From: Alphaproteobacteria bacterium
GTDB taxonomy: Bacteria; Pseudomonadota; Alphaproteobacteria; Micavibrionales; CSBR16-224
Direction of reading: 5' to 3'
Length of the DNA: 32,116 nucleotides
Assembly: GCA_021775895.1 (NCBI GenBank)
Contig: JAJFGX010000095.1
Coordinates: forward strand, 1-32,116
Notes under the pieces: model-generated
The model's database searches: none
The model's input: only the letters and a program-made list of their open reading frames with translations
What the model was told of the DNA's origin: nothing
Program-made: the position numbers and the translations under genes
In this document: positions 24,801 through 32,116 of the stretch, piece after piece
Position numbering within the stretch: position 1 is the stretch's first letter
How the letters are laid out: each line of letters starts with the position of its first letter

Positions 24801-26041
24801 TACCTCGTTTTTCTCCAGATTATAGATGGACAGATTTCTTGCAGTGCTTTATGCCTGTTAAGAAAAATGCTGTAGAGAAACTAGAGCAAGAATTTGCTTT
24901 AAAAGCCAAGCATGACAATGCTATTTCTTTTAGATATGGACGCACAGGGCTTTATTATTTGCTAAAGGCATTGGGGCATAAAAATAAGAAGATTATCATG
25001 CCTAGCTACTCTTGTGTGGTGGTTGCACATGCTATTGTCATGTCGGGAAATATACCTGTGTTTTTAGATAGTGCAGATAAGTCTTTTCAGCCTTTACCAT
25101 CAGCATATATAACCGCAATAGAAGAAAACATTGAAGATGCGGTAATGATTATACCTACACATTTATTTGGTATAGTAGAGGAAACACAAGAGCTTTATGA
25201 GACAGTAAAAAACAAATATCCCCATATTTTTATTTTACAAGATTGTGCACATGGTTATTTTTGCCAAGATAGCGGGCAAGAAGTTGTGACAAGCTGGGGT
25301 GACGCTGCTTTATTTGGTATGAATATTTCTAAATTAGTTAATAGTGTTAAGGGAGGCATGTTGACGCTAAAAGATGCTGAGCTTGCGAATGAAATCCGTA
25401 AATTATCCGCAAAAGATGAAATAAAAACTAAAAATAGTTTAGTGTCTAGGCTCTATGTTTTAGCAGTGTTCTTTGCATTTATGCCTATGTTTTACTCACT
25501 AGTTTATTGGCTGCAAAGAAAAACAAATATATTATCCTCTGAAACTAAATATTATCAAGATGATGTTATTGAGCTACCCAAAGATTTCAAGTTAAAGATG
25601 AATAGTTTTGAGGCAAGTATAGGTCTATCATCATTAGCTAGGTATGAGCAAAGAGTGAAGAATCGTCAAACTATAGCCAATATTTATACAGATTTACTAC
25701 GACCCTATAAAGAAAAAGGGCTTTTACAATATGCTGAACCACAAGCGGGTTACACATGGAGTCACTTTCCCGTTGTTATTAATGATTTAAAAAACAGAGA
25801 TAAAATTATTAATGCTCTTGAGCAAAATCACGGCATGGAAATAGGACTTATTGTTGACTACAGCATAGCTGACATGGAAGCGTATAAAAAAAGAGGGCAT
25901 TTAACTTGCCTAAATGCAAAACATACATCAGAGCATATTATTAATTTGCCATTGTGCCTAAAGGAACATAAATGTTTCCCAACTTTTTTATCTTCTGATA
26001 CAAAAATTAAAGAAATTACATGTTGCTTTAAAGAGATTTAA
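24797..26041 (+). CDS. DegT/DnrJ/EryC1/StrS-family sugar aminotransferase
   Basis: The 415-residue PLP enzyme is started at ATG 24797, which overlaps the preceding stop in ATGA; an earlier TTG (24773) is less likely. It has PSYSCVVVAHAI (69-80), LQDCAHGY (147-154, Asp149 for the pyridine nitrogen) and the cofactor lysine in MNISKLVNSVKGG (Lys179). The family transaminates 3- or 4-keto nucleotide sugars to amino sugars. The active-site segment deviates from the usual SFxxxKxxxxGEGG (no Glu before the last Gly pair), so it belongs to a divergent branch. No 4,6-dehydratase that would make its substrate is in the window. Its 3' end overlaps the convergent formyltransferase by 14 bases. Confidence 0.85.
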   Translation: MIPRFSPDYRWTDFLQCFMPVKKNAVEKLEQEFALKAKHDNAISFRYGRTGLYYLLKALGHKNKKIIMPSYSCVVVAHAIVMSGNIPVFLDSADKSFQPLPSAYITAIEENIEDAVMIIPTHLFGIVEETQELYETVKNKYPHIFILQDCAHGYFCQDSGQEVVTSWGDAALFGMNISKLVNSVKGGMLTLKDAELANEIRKLSAKDEIKTKNSLVSRLYVLAVFFAFMPMFYSLVYWLQRKTNILSSETKYYQDDVIELPKDFKLKMNSFEASIGLSSLARYEQRVKNRQTIANIYTDLLRPYKEKGLLQYAEPQAGYTWSHFPVVINDLKNRDKIINALEQNHGMEIGLIVDYSIADMEAYKKRGHLTCLNAKHTSEHIINLPLCLKEHKCFPTFLSSDTKIKEITCCFKEI

Positions 26042-26639
26042 TATATTTCTGAGCAGCAACTACTCCTGCCTTTGAAGCTATAAGTTCATTCTTCCAGTAT
26101 GGTTTAGATGGCTCAAGCAAGTAAGGCTCTGTAAGTATTGTAGAGCCAGTATCAATGGATTTCTCCATAATATGAATGGTTGCTTCTTGCTTATAGTCTT
26201 TATTCTTTAGGGCATTACTAATACTGCCTAAGCCTATATAATCAGGAAGTCGTGCATAGTGAACATTTATACAATTCACATTTGATAATATATTTTCTTT
26301 AACTAGCAAGCCCCCACGAAAAGCTATAAGTGTTTTTATTTCAGGGTGTTTTCTAATGATATCTGCAAGTTCATCATTACTTTTAACTGTGTTATCAAGA
26401 GTACATTGAACATTTCTCATTAATATAAATTTTTGCACATATGATGAAATAAGTTGTTTAAGAAGCCAGAAAAATTTAATTCTTCTTTTTCTAAGTAAAC
26501 GTATAATTTTAGATAAAGATACTGAACTATCACCTACAATATAAAATTGATCTCTATTAAATGGTGCCAATACTTCATTGGCTAGTATTTTTGTATTGGT
26601 ATCATTAGAGATAAGAAAAAGTATTGAAGGTTTATTCAT
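26028..26639 (-). CDS. Formyltransferase family protein
   Basis: The 203-residue protein has the core of 10-formyl-tetrahydrofolate-dependent formyltransferases: INVHYARLPDYIG (124-136, with Asn125 and His127) and SIDTGSTIL (161-169, Asp163), matching the Asn-His-Asp triad. The N-terminal half is weakly conserved. Methionyl-tRNA formyltransferases are about 100 residues longer, so a sugar N-formyltransferase for an amino sugar fits, especially opposite a DegT aminotransferase gene. Substrate is inferred. It probably shares a transcript with the methyltransferase 20 bases upstream. Confidence 0.8.
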   Translation of the reverse strand: MNKPSILFLISNDTNTKILANEVLAPFNRDQFYIVGDSSVSLSKIIRLLRKRRIKFFWLLKQLISSYVQKFILMRNVQCTLDNTVKSNDELADIIRKHPEIKTLIAFRGGLLVKENILSNVNCINVHYARLPDYIGLGSISNALKNKDYKQEATIHIMEKSIDTGSTILTEPYLLEPSKPYWKNELIASKAGVVAAQKYIKSL

Positions 26640-26659
26640 TAGTAGAATTTTGTCCTGAA

Positions 26660-27418
26660 TTAATTTTTTGTTGTTATATATTTTATAATAAGATTTGTAT
26701 CAAATGGTAAAAATGAAAATGGCCATGATTGATGTTCTAGTTTTCCACGCTTTTTAAATTGTTTTATAATTTCATCACATGTATTTGGGTGTTCCCAACA
26801 TACAATTTTTATTAAGTCTATATCATAGTCCCTTTTAACTGCCCGCTTTGAAGTAATAAAACGACCAAGTCCCCAAGCTAACCCTCCCTCTGTTGGTATA
26901 GCACCAATTAGTTTGCCACCTGGTTTAAGAACACGGAAAATTTCATCTAGCCAACTATCAAGTGGGTATAAATGCTCCATAGAATAAAAACTAAACATGA
27001 CATCAAGACTATTATCCTCAATAGGAAGCTTTGATGAATAAGCATCAATTTTATGACAGGTTGAGCTTATATTACACTTTTTTAAGTTTTCTTGTACAGT
27101 TGGAAAAAAGTCAGAGCAAACATCAAAAGCATGATAGTGTTCTGGCGTTCCATTAAAATAATTGGTGTGATAACAACCACCTGGCCCAATTTCACCTATG
27201 GTTTTATTGTTAAGGTTGACTGTTGAAATTACTTCATATCCAGCATCATTAATTTTTGCCTGAACAGAGCCTTTACGTTGAGTAAGTTCGTATACTTCCG
27301 TATAAAGTGAAAGCCACTTTTCCCAGTCAGGGTCATTGTCCCAAGCCTTTTGACCGTATTTCTCTCGATCTCCAAAAAGTTGTTTATTGATAAATTTAGG
27401 TAAAATTTTTCTTAACAT
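26660..27418 (-). CDS. Class I SAM-dependent methyltransferase
   Basis: The 252-residue protein has motif I EIGPGGCYHT (76-85), the acidic strand-4 region LDVMFSFYSMEHL (138-150) and LKPGGKL (164-170) of class I methyltransferases. An open frame continues to 27691, but that part overlaps the oppositely oriented flippase gene and reads as shadow, so I start at the ATG 27416-27418; an ATG at 27464-27466 is an alternative. No ribosome site distinguishes them. It probably methylates a sugar of the surface glycan; acceptor unknown. It diverges from the flippase across about 100 bases. Confidence 0.8.
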   Translation of the reverse strand: MLRKILPKFINKQLFGDREKYGQKAWDNDPDWEKWLSLYTEVYELTQRKGSVQAKINDAGYEVISTVNLNNKTIGEIGPGGCYHTNYFNGTPEHYHAFDVCSDFFPTVQENLKKCNISSTCHKIDAYSSKLPIEDNSLDVMFSFYSMEHLYPLDSWLDEIFRVLKPGGKLIGAIPTEGGLAWGLGRFITSKRAVKRDYDIDLIKIVCWEHPNTCDEIIKQFKKRGKLEHQSWPFSFLPFDTNLIIKYITTKN

Positions 27419-27518
27419 GGCAATACACACATTTTTTATTAAATAAAAAGCTTCCCAAGTGAACATATTATGAATGATAATGCAAGACTGAATATTTTTA
27501 CAATTAAACAATAATGAA

Positions 27519-28829
27519 ATGTATAAAAAATTACTTACAGATTTGTCGATATATGGTTTAGGTGCCATTTTTATTAAATCGCTAGCCTTTTTTACTCTTC
27601 CTATATACACAAGGATTTTTTCTCCAAGTGAATTTGGAGTAATTGAGATGTTTGCAACTATTGGCGGGATATTATCTATATTTATGACCATGGGACTTGA
27701 TAGCGCTCAGAGCTATTATTTTATGGAGGCAAAAAATAAAAAAACTCGCGATATTAAAGAAGTTACAACTTCAATTCTGGGGTTAAGAATTGTTTTAGGT
27801 ATTGCTGTTATCGGTGTTGTAAGTATTTTATCTCCTTTTATTTTAGACTTTGCTTTTGAAACTAAACTGCCGATAATATATCTCTTAATCGTCGCAAGCT
27901 CCATATTCTTTGCAAATCTTATATCGCAGAGCTTAGAGATTTTTAGATTACTGTATAAACCATGGCACTATATAGCACTTAGCTTTGGGCAAACTATTCT
28001 TAATATAGGGTTGATATTATATTTTACTTATATTGAGAATATGGGTATATATGGCTACTTTTTGGGCAGTTTAATTGCCTCATTTATTGTTATGCTTATT
28101 GGCTGGGTTGTCACAAGAAATTATAGGTACTTTAGGAGTCTAAATATAGATTTGTGGAAAGATTTTTTGAAGTTTGGCGCTCCTCTAGTTCCTGCGGGCT
28201 TTGCAATTTGGTTTATGCAGGCGGGCGATCGATGGTTTGTGATGAAAATACTTGGCAGTCATGATCTTGGTATTTACTCGGTAGGGGCAAAATTTGCGAT
28301 GCTTATTGCATTGGCTGTTGAAATATTTAGAAAAGCATGGTGGCCAATTGCTATGGATATAATGCATAAACCAGAAGCTAGTGAGTTTATTCGAAAAATT
28401 AGTTTTTGGTATATTTTACTTGGTAGTATCGGCGCTGTAATTTTGGCTCTGATTGCACCGTATTTAGTAAAGTTTTTAGTTACGGAAGAATACCACGAAA
28501 GTTATAAACTAATAGGCATACTTGGTTGGAGCGGTATTTTTTATGGCTTTTATTTAATAAGCGAGCTTGGGATATTTAAAAGTAAAAAGACATATCTTTC
28601 AATTATTACAAATTTTACTGGGGCTTTACTTAACTTGCTTTTGAATTATTTTCTAATACAAATATTTGGTCTTATTGGTGCCGCCTATGCAACTATAATA
28701 TCATTGATGATGGCCAATATTGTGGGAATGAATATTAGCAATAAGTTTCTACATGTAAAATGGCAATGGTTTAGTTATGCTTTATTTATTTCTACATCAC
28801 TGGCTATTATTACTTATTTAGGGAGATAA
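27519..28829 (+). CDS. Wzx-type polysaccharide flippase (MOP superfamily)
   Basis: The 436-residue integral membrane protein has about twelve hydrophobic segments and the start typical of O-antigen/capsule flippases: LSIYGLGAIFIKSLAFFTLPIYTRIFSPSEFG, split over the first helix. It would move undecaprenyl-linked oligosaccharide across the inner membrane. The next gene follows after four bases. It diverges from the methyltransferase gene, and its upstream gap (27419-27518) is where promoters for both should lie; I see no convincing consensus there. Confidence 0.85.
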   Translation: MYKKLLTDLSIYGLGAIFIKSLAFFTLPIYTRIFSPSEFGVIEMFATIGGILSIFMTMGLDSAQSYYFMEAKNKKTRDIKEVTTSILGLRIVLGIAVIGVVSILSPFILDFAFETKLPIIYLLIVASSIFFANLISQSLEIFRLLYKPWHYIALSFGQTILNIGLILYFTYIENMGIYGYFLGSLIASFIVMLIGWVVTRNYRYFRSLNIDLWKDFLKFGAPLVPAGFAIWFMQAGDRWFVMKILGSHDLGIYSVGAKFAMLIALAVEIFRKAWWPIAMDIMHKPEASEFIRKISFWYILLGSIGAVILALIAPYLVKFLVTEEYHESYKLIGILGWSGIFYGFYLISELGIFKSKKTYLSIITNFTGALLNLLLNYFLIQIFGLIGAAYATIISLMMANIVGMNISNKFLHVKWQWFSYALFISTSLAIITYLGR

Positions 28830-28833
28830 TTAC

Positions 28834-30351
28834 TTGCAAAAGAAAATTCAGAAATTTATAGATATATATGGTTACAAAGGGTTAATACCTTTGTTCTTTC
28901 ACCCAGTTCTTGTGCTTCCTCTAAATCTATATGCTTTAATTGGTAGTTTAATTAATATTATAAAAGTATTAAGCAAAGGCGATTGGCATTATCTTAGTGG
29001 GAACACAATGCATACGGCATACAATAATTTATTTTATTATATTCAGAGCTTAAATATTCAGAAATTTGGTAGGTATGGAACTAGTTCTTTTGTTGGAGTA
29101 GGACGTGATTTTTCTTTGAAAAATTGGTTTCATACCATGCCTCTTGCATTAAAAGCTCAGTCATATTTTGGGACTGTAATGATGTTGTTTTTTGCAATGA
29201 TAGTTTGGTCTAGCTCTTTATTTTTTATTGCAGATTTTACTTGGCAAAATGCCTTAATAATTATGCTTACTTGTAGTTCCGCTTACTTTTTTGCAAATTT
29301 TATTGATGGACAAAATTATAATGTTTTAGCTTGGATGTTTTTGCCACTTTCTTTCTACGCTCTTTTTGAACAGAGTTATTTTTTATATGGTTTAATTGTA
29401 TTTGCAATGTCATTCTTTAGTTTCACTGCTATTTTTATATTTGGAATAATAACATTTATTTTTGGTTTATATTGGCAAGATTTTTATATTATTTTAGCAA
29501 CAGTTCCTGCAACTATTAAAGTTGCAATTCCTGTGTTAATTTCTCTCAAAGAAAATGCATTGAATAAAATTGGCGGGGCAGTTGGGGTTCATAATAAAGT
29601 TAAGTATAGAAGGCCAGGTAAAAAAATAAATATCTTATTTCTATACTTTCTAGCTTTAAATTCTTTATTTATTGGGTGGTATTTTCTTAAATTTGGCATA
29701 GATGAGTATTTTATTTTGCAAATGATTGCTCTGCTACTGTTTATAGTGAATTATATATTTCTTAGATTTGCGGATAGTCAGACTATTTATATAATATTTT
29801 TATCGGTTTTTTGTTTTTCGTTATTAAATAAAGAATTGGATTTAATTACGGCTATAATTTATGCCTTATCTATAAATCCATTTTATTTTATTCTTGGTTA
29901 TCGCCCAGCAACAAAAGTGATTAGCCCAGATATTAGGAAACCTATTAATACTAAAGAATTAATAGATTATATTGCTAGTGCGGCTAATAAAATGGGGGAG
30001 AAAAAAAGAGTTCTTTTCCTATTTAACAATCCTAATAATCAATACAATAAAATATTTGATGGGTATAGGGTGATAGTTGAACCTATCTCATATGCATTAC
30101 AGAAAAGTGGCTCAACCATATTCCCAGATTGGTATTACTGTTTTGAAAACAACAAAGAAAGTGACACAGACTTAATTTGGTGGAATAAAGATGCTGAGTT
30201 ATTAAAAGAAAGCATAAAATTATTCGATGTCGATTATATACTTACATATGAAGGTATCTTTGAGAATGAAGAACCAGACTTTCTAAAAAAGGCAGAGGAA
30301 GTTTATATTGAACACATAGATAAGAATATAATATTTTATAAAATCTATTAA
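28834..30351 (+). CDS. Multi-pass membrane protein, candidate GT-C glycosyltransferase or Wzy polymerase
   Basis: The 505-residue protein starts at a TTG with GGGAGA nine bases upstream, inside the end of the flippase operon. It has about ten hydrophobic segments (roughly 15-375), an early periplasm-type loop (WHYLSGNTMHTAYNN) and a soluble C-terminal domain (about 385-505) with no known motif. Size, topology and position next to a flippase suggest an oligosaccharide polymerase or GT-C transferase; no family-defining motif was recognised, so this is inference from context. Its stop lies five bases from the convergent tdh stop. Confidence 0.6.
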   Translation: MQKKIQKFIDIYGYKGLIPLFFHPVLVLPLNLYALIGSLINIIKVLSKGDWHYLSGNTMHTAYNNLFYYIQSLNIQKFGRYGTSSFVGVGRDFSLKNWFHTMPLALKAQSYFGTVMMLFFAMIVWSSSLFFIADFTWQNALIIMLTCSSAYFFANFIDGQNYNVLAWMFLPLSFYALFEQSYFLYGLIVFAMSFFSFTAIFIFGIITFIFGLYWQDFYIILATVPATIKVAIPVLISLKENALNKIGGAVGVHNKVKYRRPGKKINILFLYFLALNSLFIGWYFLKFGIDEYFILQMIALLLFIVNYIFLRFADSQTIYIIFLSVFCFSLLNKELDLITAIIYALSINPFYFILGYRPATKVISPDIRKPINTKELIDYIASAANKMGEKKRVLFLFNNPNNQYNKIFDGYRVIVEPISYALQKSGSTIFPDWYYCFENNKESDTDLIWWNKDAELLKESIKLFDVDYILTYEGIFENEEPDFLKKAEEVYIEHIDKNIIFYKIY

Positions 30352-30356
30352 ATTTT

Positions 30357-31406
30357 CTAAAGCCAATTGAGTATTACTTTACCTGATCGCCCAGAATTCA
30401 TGATATCAAAGCCTTTTTGAAAGTCATCTATTGGAAATTGATGTGTAATAACGGGGGCTACATTTAAACCGCTTTGAAGCATAGAACGCATTTTATACCA
30501 TGTTTCATACATTTCACGGCCATATATACCTTTTAGAAATAGACCTTTGAAAATAACCTTGTTCCAATCAATGCTAGTATCTTTAGGTGGTATACCTAAG
30601 ATTGCGACATGTCCACCATAGTTCATTGTGTCAATTAATTGATTGAAAGCTTTCGGATTTCCAGACATTTCAAGTCCAACGTCAAAGCCTTCTGTCATGT
30701 CAAGCTCAAGCATAACATCTGTTAGGTTTTCCTTTGCAATATTTACTGCTCTAGTAACTCCAATATTGCGTGCTAAATCAAGGCGATATTCATTAACATC
30801 AGTTATAACCACATGTCTTGCTCCAACATGTTTGGCAATAGCTGCCGCCATAATGCCAATTGATCCTGCACCTGTGATTAATATATCTTCCCCAACCATA
30901 TTAAATGAAAGTGCTGTATGGGTAGCATTACCTAAAGGGTCAAAAATAGTCGCAAGGTTATCAGAAATATCATCAGGAATAGGAAATACATTAGAGGCAG
31001 GCAAAGATAAGTATTCTGCAAAAGCACCAGAACGATCGACCCCAACTCCAATAGTGTTTCTACAAAGGTGCTGTTTTCCTGCTCGGCAATTACGGCAATT
31101 CCCGCAAGTAATATGCCCCTCTCCAGATACACGCATACCAATTTTTAAGCTGTGTGAGTTGTTATTGTTACTAGAAACAGCAGAGCCACATTCTACAATT
31201 TCACCAATATATTCATGTCCTATAACCATCGGAACTGGAATGGTAGCGCTTGCCCAATCGTCCCAGTTATAAATATGCATATCTGTACCACAAATCGCTG
31301 TTTTATGAATTTTTATTAATACATCATTTACGCCAACCTCTGGCATTGGTGCATCATTAACTAACCAGATACCTTGTTCTTTTGCTTTTTTTACTAATGC
31401 TTTCAT
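30357..31406 (-). CDS. tdh: L-threonine 3-dehydrogenase
   Basis: The 349-residue medium-chain dehydrogenase is very close to E. coli Tdh over its whole length. It has the catalytic zinc ligands Cys39 (AICGTD) and His64-Glu65, the structural zinc cysteines in [15 protein letters not shown] (101, 104, 107, 115), NAD-binding GAGSIG (179-184) and Tdh-typical stretches such as [11 protein letters not shown] and KGIYGREM. It oxidises L-threonine to 2-amino-3-ketobutyrate. The partner kbl is not adjacent. Relative to E. coli there is a short Ser/Asn-rich insertion (SSNNNNSHS, 78-86). GGGAT before the ATG is a weak ribosome site. Confidence 0.94.
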   Translation of the reverse strand: MKALVKKAKEQGIWLVNDAPMPEVGVNDVLIKIHKTAICGTDMHIYNWDDWASATIPVPMVIGHEYIGEIVECGSAVSSNNNNSHSLKIGMRVSGEGHITCGNCRNCRAGKQHLCRNTIGVGVDRSGAFAEYLSLPASNVFPIPDDISDNLATIFDPLGNATHTALSFNMVGEDILITGAGSIGIMAAAIAKHVGARHVVITDVNEYRLDLARNIGVTRAVNIAKENLTDVMLELDMTEGFDVGLEMSGNPKAFNQLIDTMNYGGHVAILGIPPKDTSIDWNKVIFKGLFLKGIYGREMYETWYKMRSMLQSGLNVAPVITHQFPIDDFQKGFDIMNSGRSGKVILNWL

Positions 31407-31506
31407 TTTTCTAATCCCAGTTCATTGAATTGCTTTTATAGCAAAAATTAGCTCAATGACCTAAATGTTTTTTATAAAACTCATCTAGGGGTCAGGGCTT
31501 ATTAAT

Positions 31507-31518
31507 CTGAATATTCAG
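31507..31518. promoter_or_regulatory. 12-bp perfect palindrome abutting the -35 element
   Basis: CTGAATATTCAG reads identically on both strands and ends on the base directly before the TTGACA of the next promoter. Its place is suited to an operator or activator site, but no cognate regulator is known. Perfect 12-mers also occur by chance in AT-rich DNA. Confidence 0.3.
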
Positions 31519-31547
31519 TTGACATAAGTCTTGTGCCGTGGTAAAAT
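31519..31547 (+). promoter_or_regulatory. Strong sigma70 promoter of the right-edge gene
   Basis: TTGACA (31519-31524), a 17-base spacer and TAAAAT (31542-31547) make a near-consensus sigma70 promoter. Transcription would start about 31554, some 28 bases before the ATG of the edge gene. It is the best promoter in the window. Confidence 0.8.
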
Positions 31548-31581
31548 GGAGGCACTTACTAGATAAATTAAAGTGGCTAAT

Positions 31582-32116
31582 ATGTACAATAAGTTGAAAA
31601 AACAAAATGGCGAGAAGTTCGTACGAACAATCAGGGATTACCACAACGGAATCTTGGAAATTCCTGATGTTGATATTATCCTCCGCCATGCAGGGCGAAA
31701 CGCAGAGCCTTTACTGCCATACCTTACAAGCTTACTCACTGTTGATGATTCTGAGCCTATACCCGAACCACAAGATCCACTAGCTCTGCTTAAGCAGGCA
31801 GGATATAAGGCTTTTCACGCTGACACATTGGAAAAACAAAATAGCATTAAGCACTATTTTAAAAAAGGTGAACTACTATGCACTTTTAATGACAATGCCA
31901 GATATAAACGATATCATATTGTCCACGCTGTTAAAAAAGACGTAGATAAAATTAAACGTAAGGATTTTAACGGAAAAGAAAAGCGTGAAGATGAATACGG
32001 TACTTCAGTGATTTCTATTCAAATGCTAAAAAAAGGCGGTTTTATCAGTATCAAAAACCGCTATAACCATACAGTTTCTAATTGTGACAATACGTTTGGA
32101 AGCAATCCAGATAATA
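31582..32116 (+). CDS. N-terminal part of a gut-alphaproteobacterial repeat-type protein (runs off right edge)
   Basis: The ATG at 31582 opens 178 codons to the window end; GTG at 31573 is an alternative and neither has a strong ribosome site. The N-terminus reads MYNKLKKQNGEKFVRTIRDY, then ILEIPDVDIILRHAGRNAEP and LLKQAGYKAFHAD; later parts contain KRYHIVHAVKKDVDKIKR and DEYGTSVISIQMLKKGGF with SIKNRYNHTV. I recall this N-terminal domain from multi-copy proteins of gut Alphaproteobacteria that continue into repeat domains, but cannot verify that here, and the function is unknown. No signal peptide is visible. Base composition is visibly higher in GC than the genes to its left. A near-consensus promoter precedes it. 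Confidence 0.7.
   Translation, partial: MYNKLKKQNGEKFVRTIRDYHNGILEIPDVDIILRHAGRNAEPLLPYLTSLLTVDDSEPIPEPQDPLALLKQAGYKAFHADTLEKQNSIKHYFKKGELLCTFNDNARYKRYHIVHAVKKDVDKIKRKDFNGKEKREDEYGTSVISIQMLKKGGFISIKNRYNHTVSNCDNTFGSNPDN

Noticed and set aside
27419-27691. Upstream extension of the methyltransferase frame
   Set aside because: It is open but antisense to the flippase start, has no methyltransferase similarity and no ribosome site; the start at 27418 fits better.
31492-31689. Minus-strand frame across the right-edge promoter
   Set aside because: It is antisense to a strong promoter and the start of the edge gene, with no ribosome site or recognisable similarity.

Overview
The window is a 32 kb, AT-rich, densely packed piece of a Gram-negative chromosome. 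The gene families point to an alphaproteobacterium. A GST-fold protein has the C-terminal HY…F ending I associate with the division factor FzlA and is followed by its usual SDR-type neighbour. There is a yidD-yidC-engB block, an MsbA-type lipid exporter and a short alphaproteobacterial-style flagellin. The low GC and the two repeat-type proteins at the window edges recall gut or host-associated lineages, but the order cannot be fixed from this sequence.

Layout. (1) 1-4.2 kb: the N-terminal part of a leucine-rich-like repeat protein running off the left edge, a patatin-like lipase, and divergently msbA overlapping an alpha/beta hydrolase. (2) 4.2-7.1 kb: a lone flagellin with a structured leader, a shared bidirectional terminator, then a convergent trxA-glycosyltransferase pair. 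(3) 7.3-9.1 kb: two unrecognised membrane proteins with glycine/alanine-rich hydrophobic cores. (4) 9.2-12.4 kb: fzlA, an SDR/epimerase and a Ppx/GppA phosphatase, all on the plus strand. (5) 12.5-14.0 kb: a CbbX/SpoVK-like AAA+ gene broken by one in-frame TAA and carrying an abnormal Walker A motif. (6) 14.0-17.8 kb, minus strand: yidD, yidC, engB and an N-formylglutamate amidohydrolase-like gene, probably one operon. (7) 17.9-30.4 kb: a surface-polysaccharide locus with two soluble glycosyltransferases, an AsnB-type amidotransferase, a deacetylase-like protein, a toroid-type protein, a DegT-type aminotransferase, a formyltransferase, a methyltransferase, a Wzx-type flippase and a multi-pass GT-C/Wzy-like protein. 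(8) 30.4-32.1 kb: threonine dehydrogenase, then a strong promoter driving the start of a second edge protein.

How the genes fit together. The polysaccharide locus has enzymes to extend, modify (amidate, deacetylate, aminate, formylate, methylate), flip and perhaps polymerise a glycan. It lacks the nucleotide-sugar dehydratases and the initiating transferase, which must be elsewhere. Several links are translationally coupled by ATGA overlaps. MsbA, YidC/YidD and FzlA are envelope and division housekeeping.

No tRNA, rRNA, CRISPR array, insertion sequence or integrase was recognised. No gene-free stretch exceeds 300 bases; the largest are 7114-7369 (AT-rich, with two short palindromes) and 31407-31581 (promoter of the last gene). 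The most notable unexplained items are the broken AAA+ gene, the membrane-protein pair, the toroid protein and the two edge repeat-family genes.
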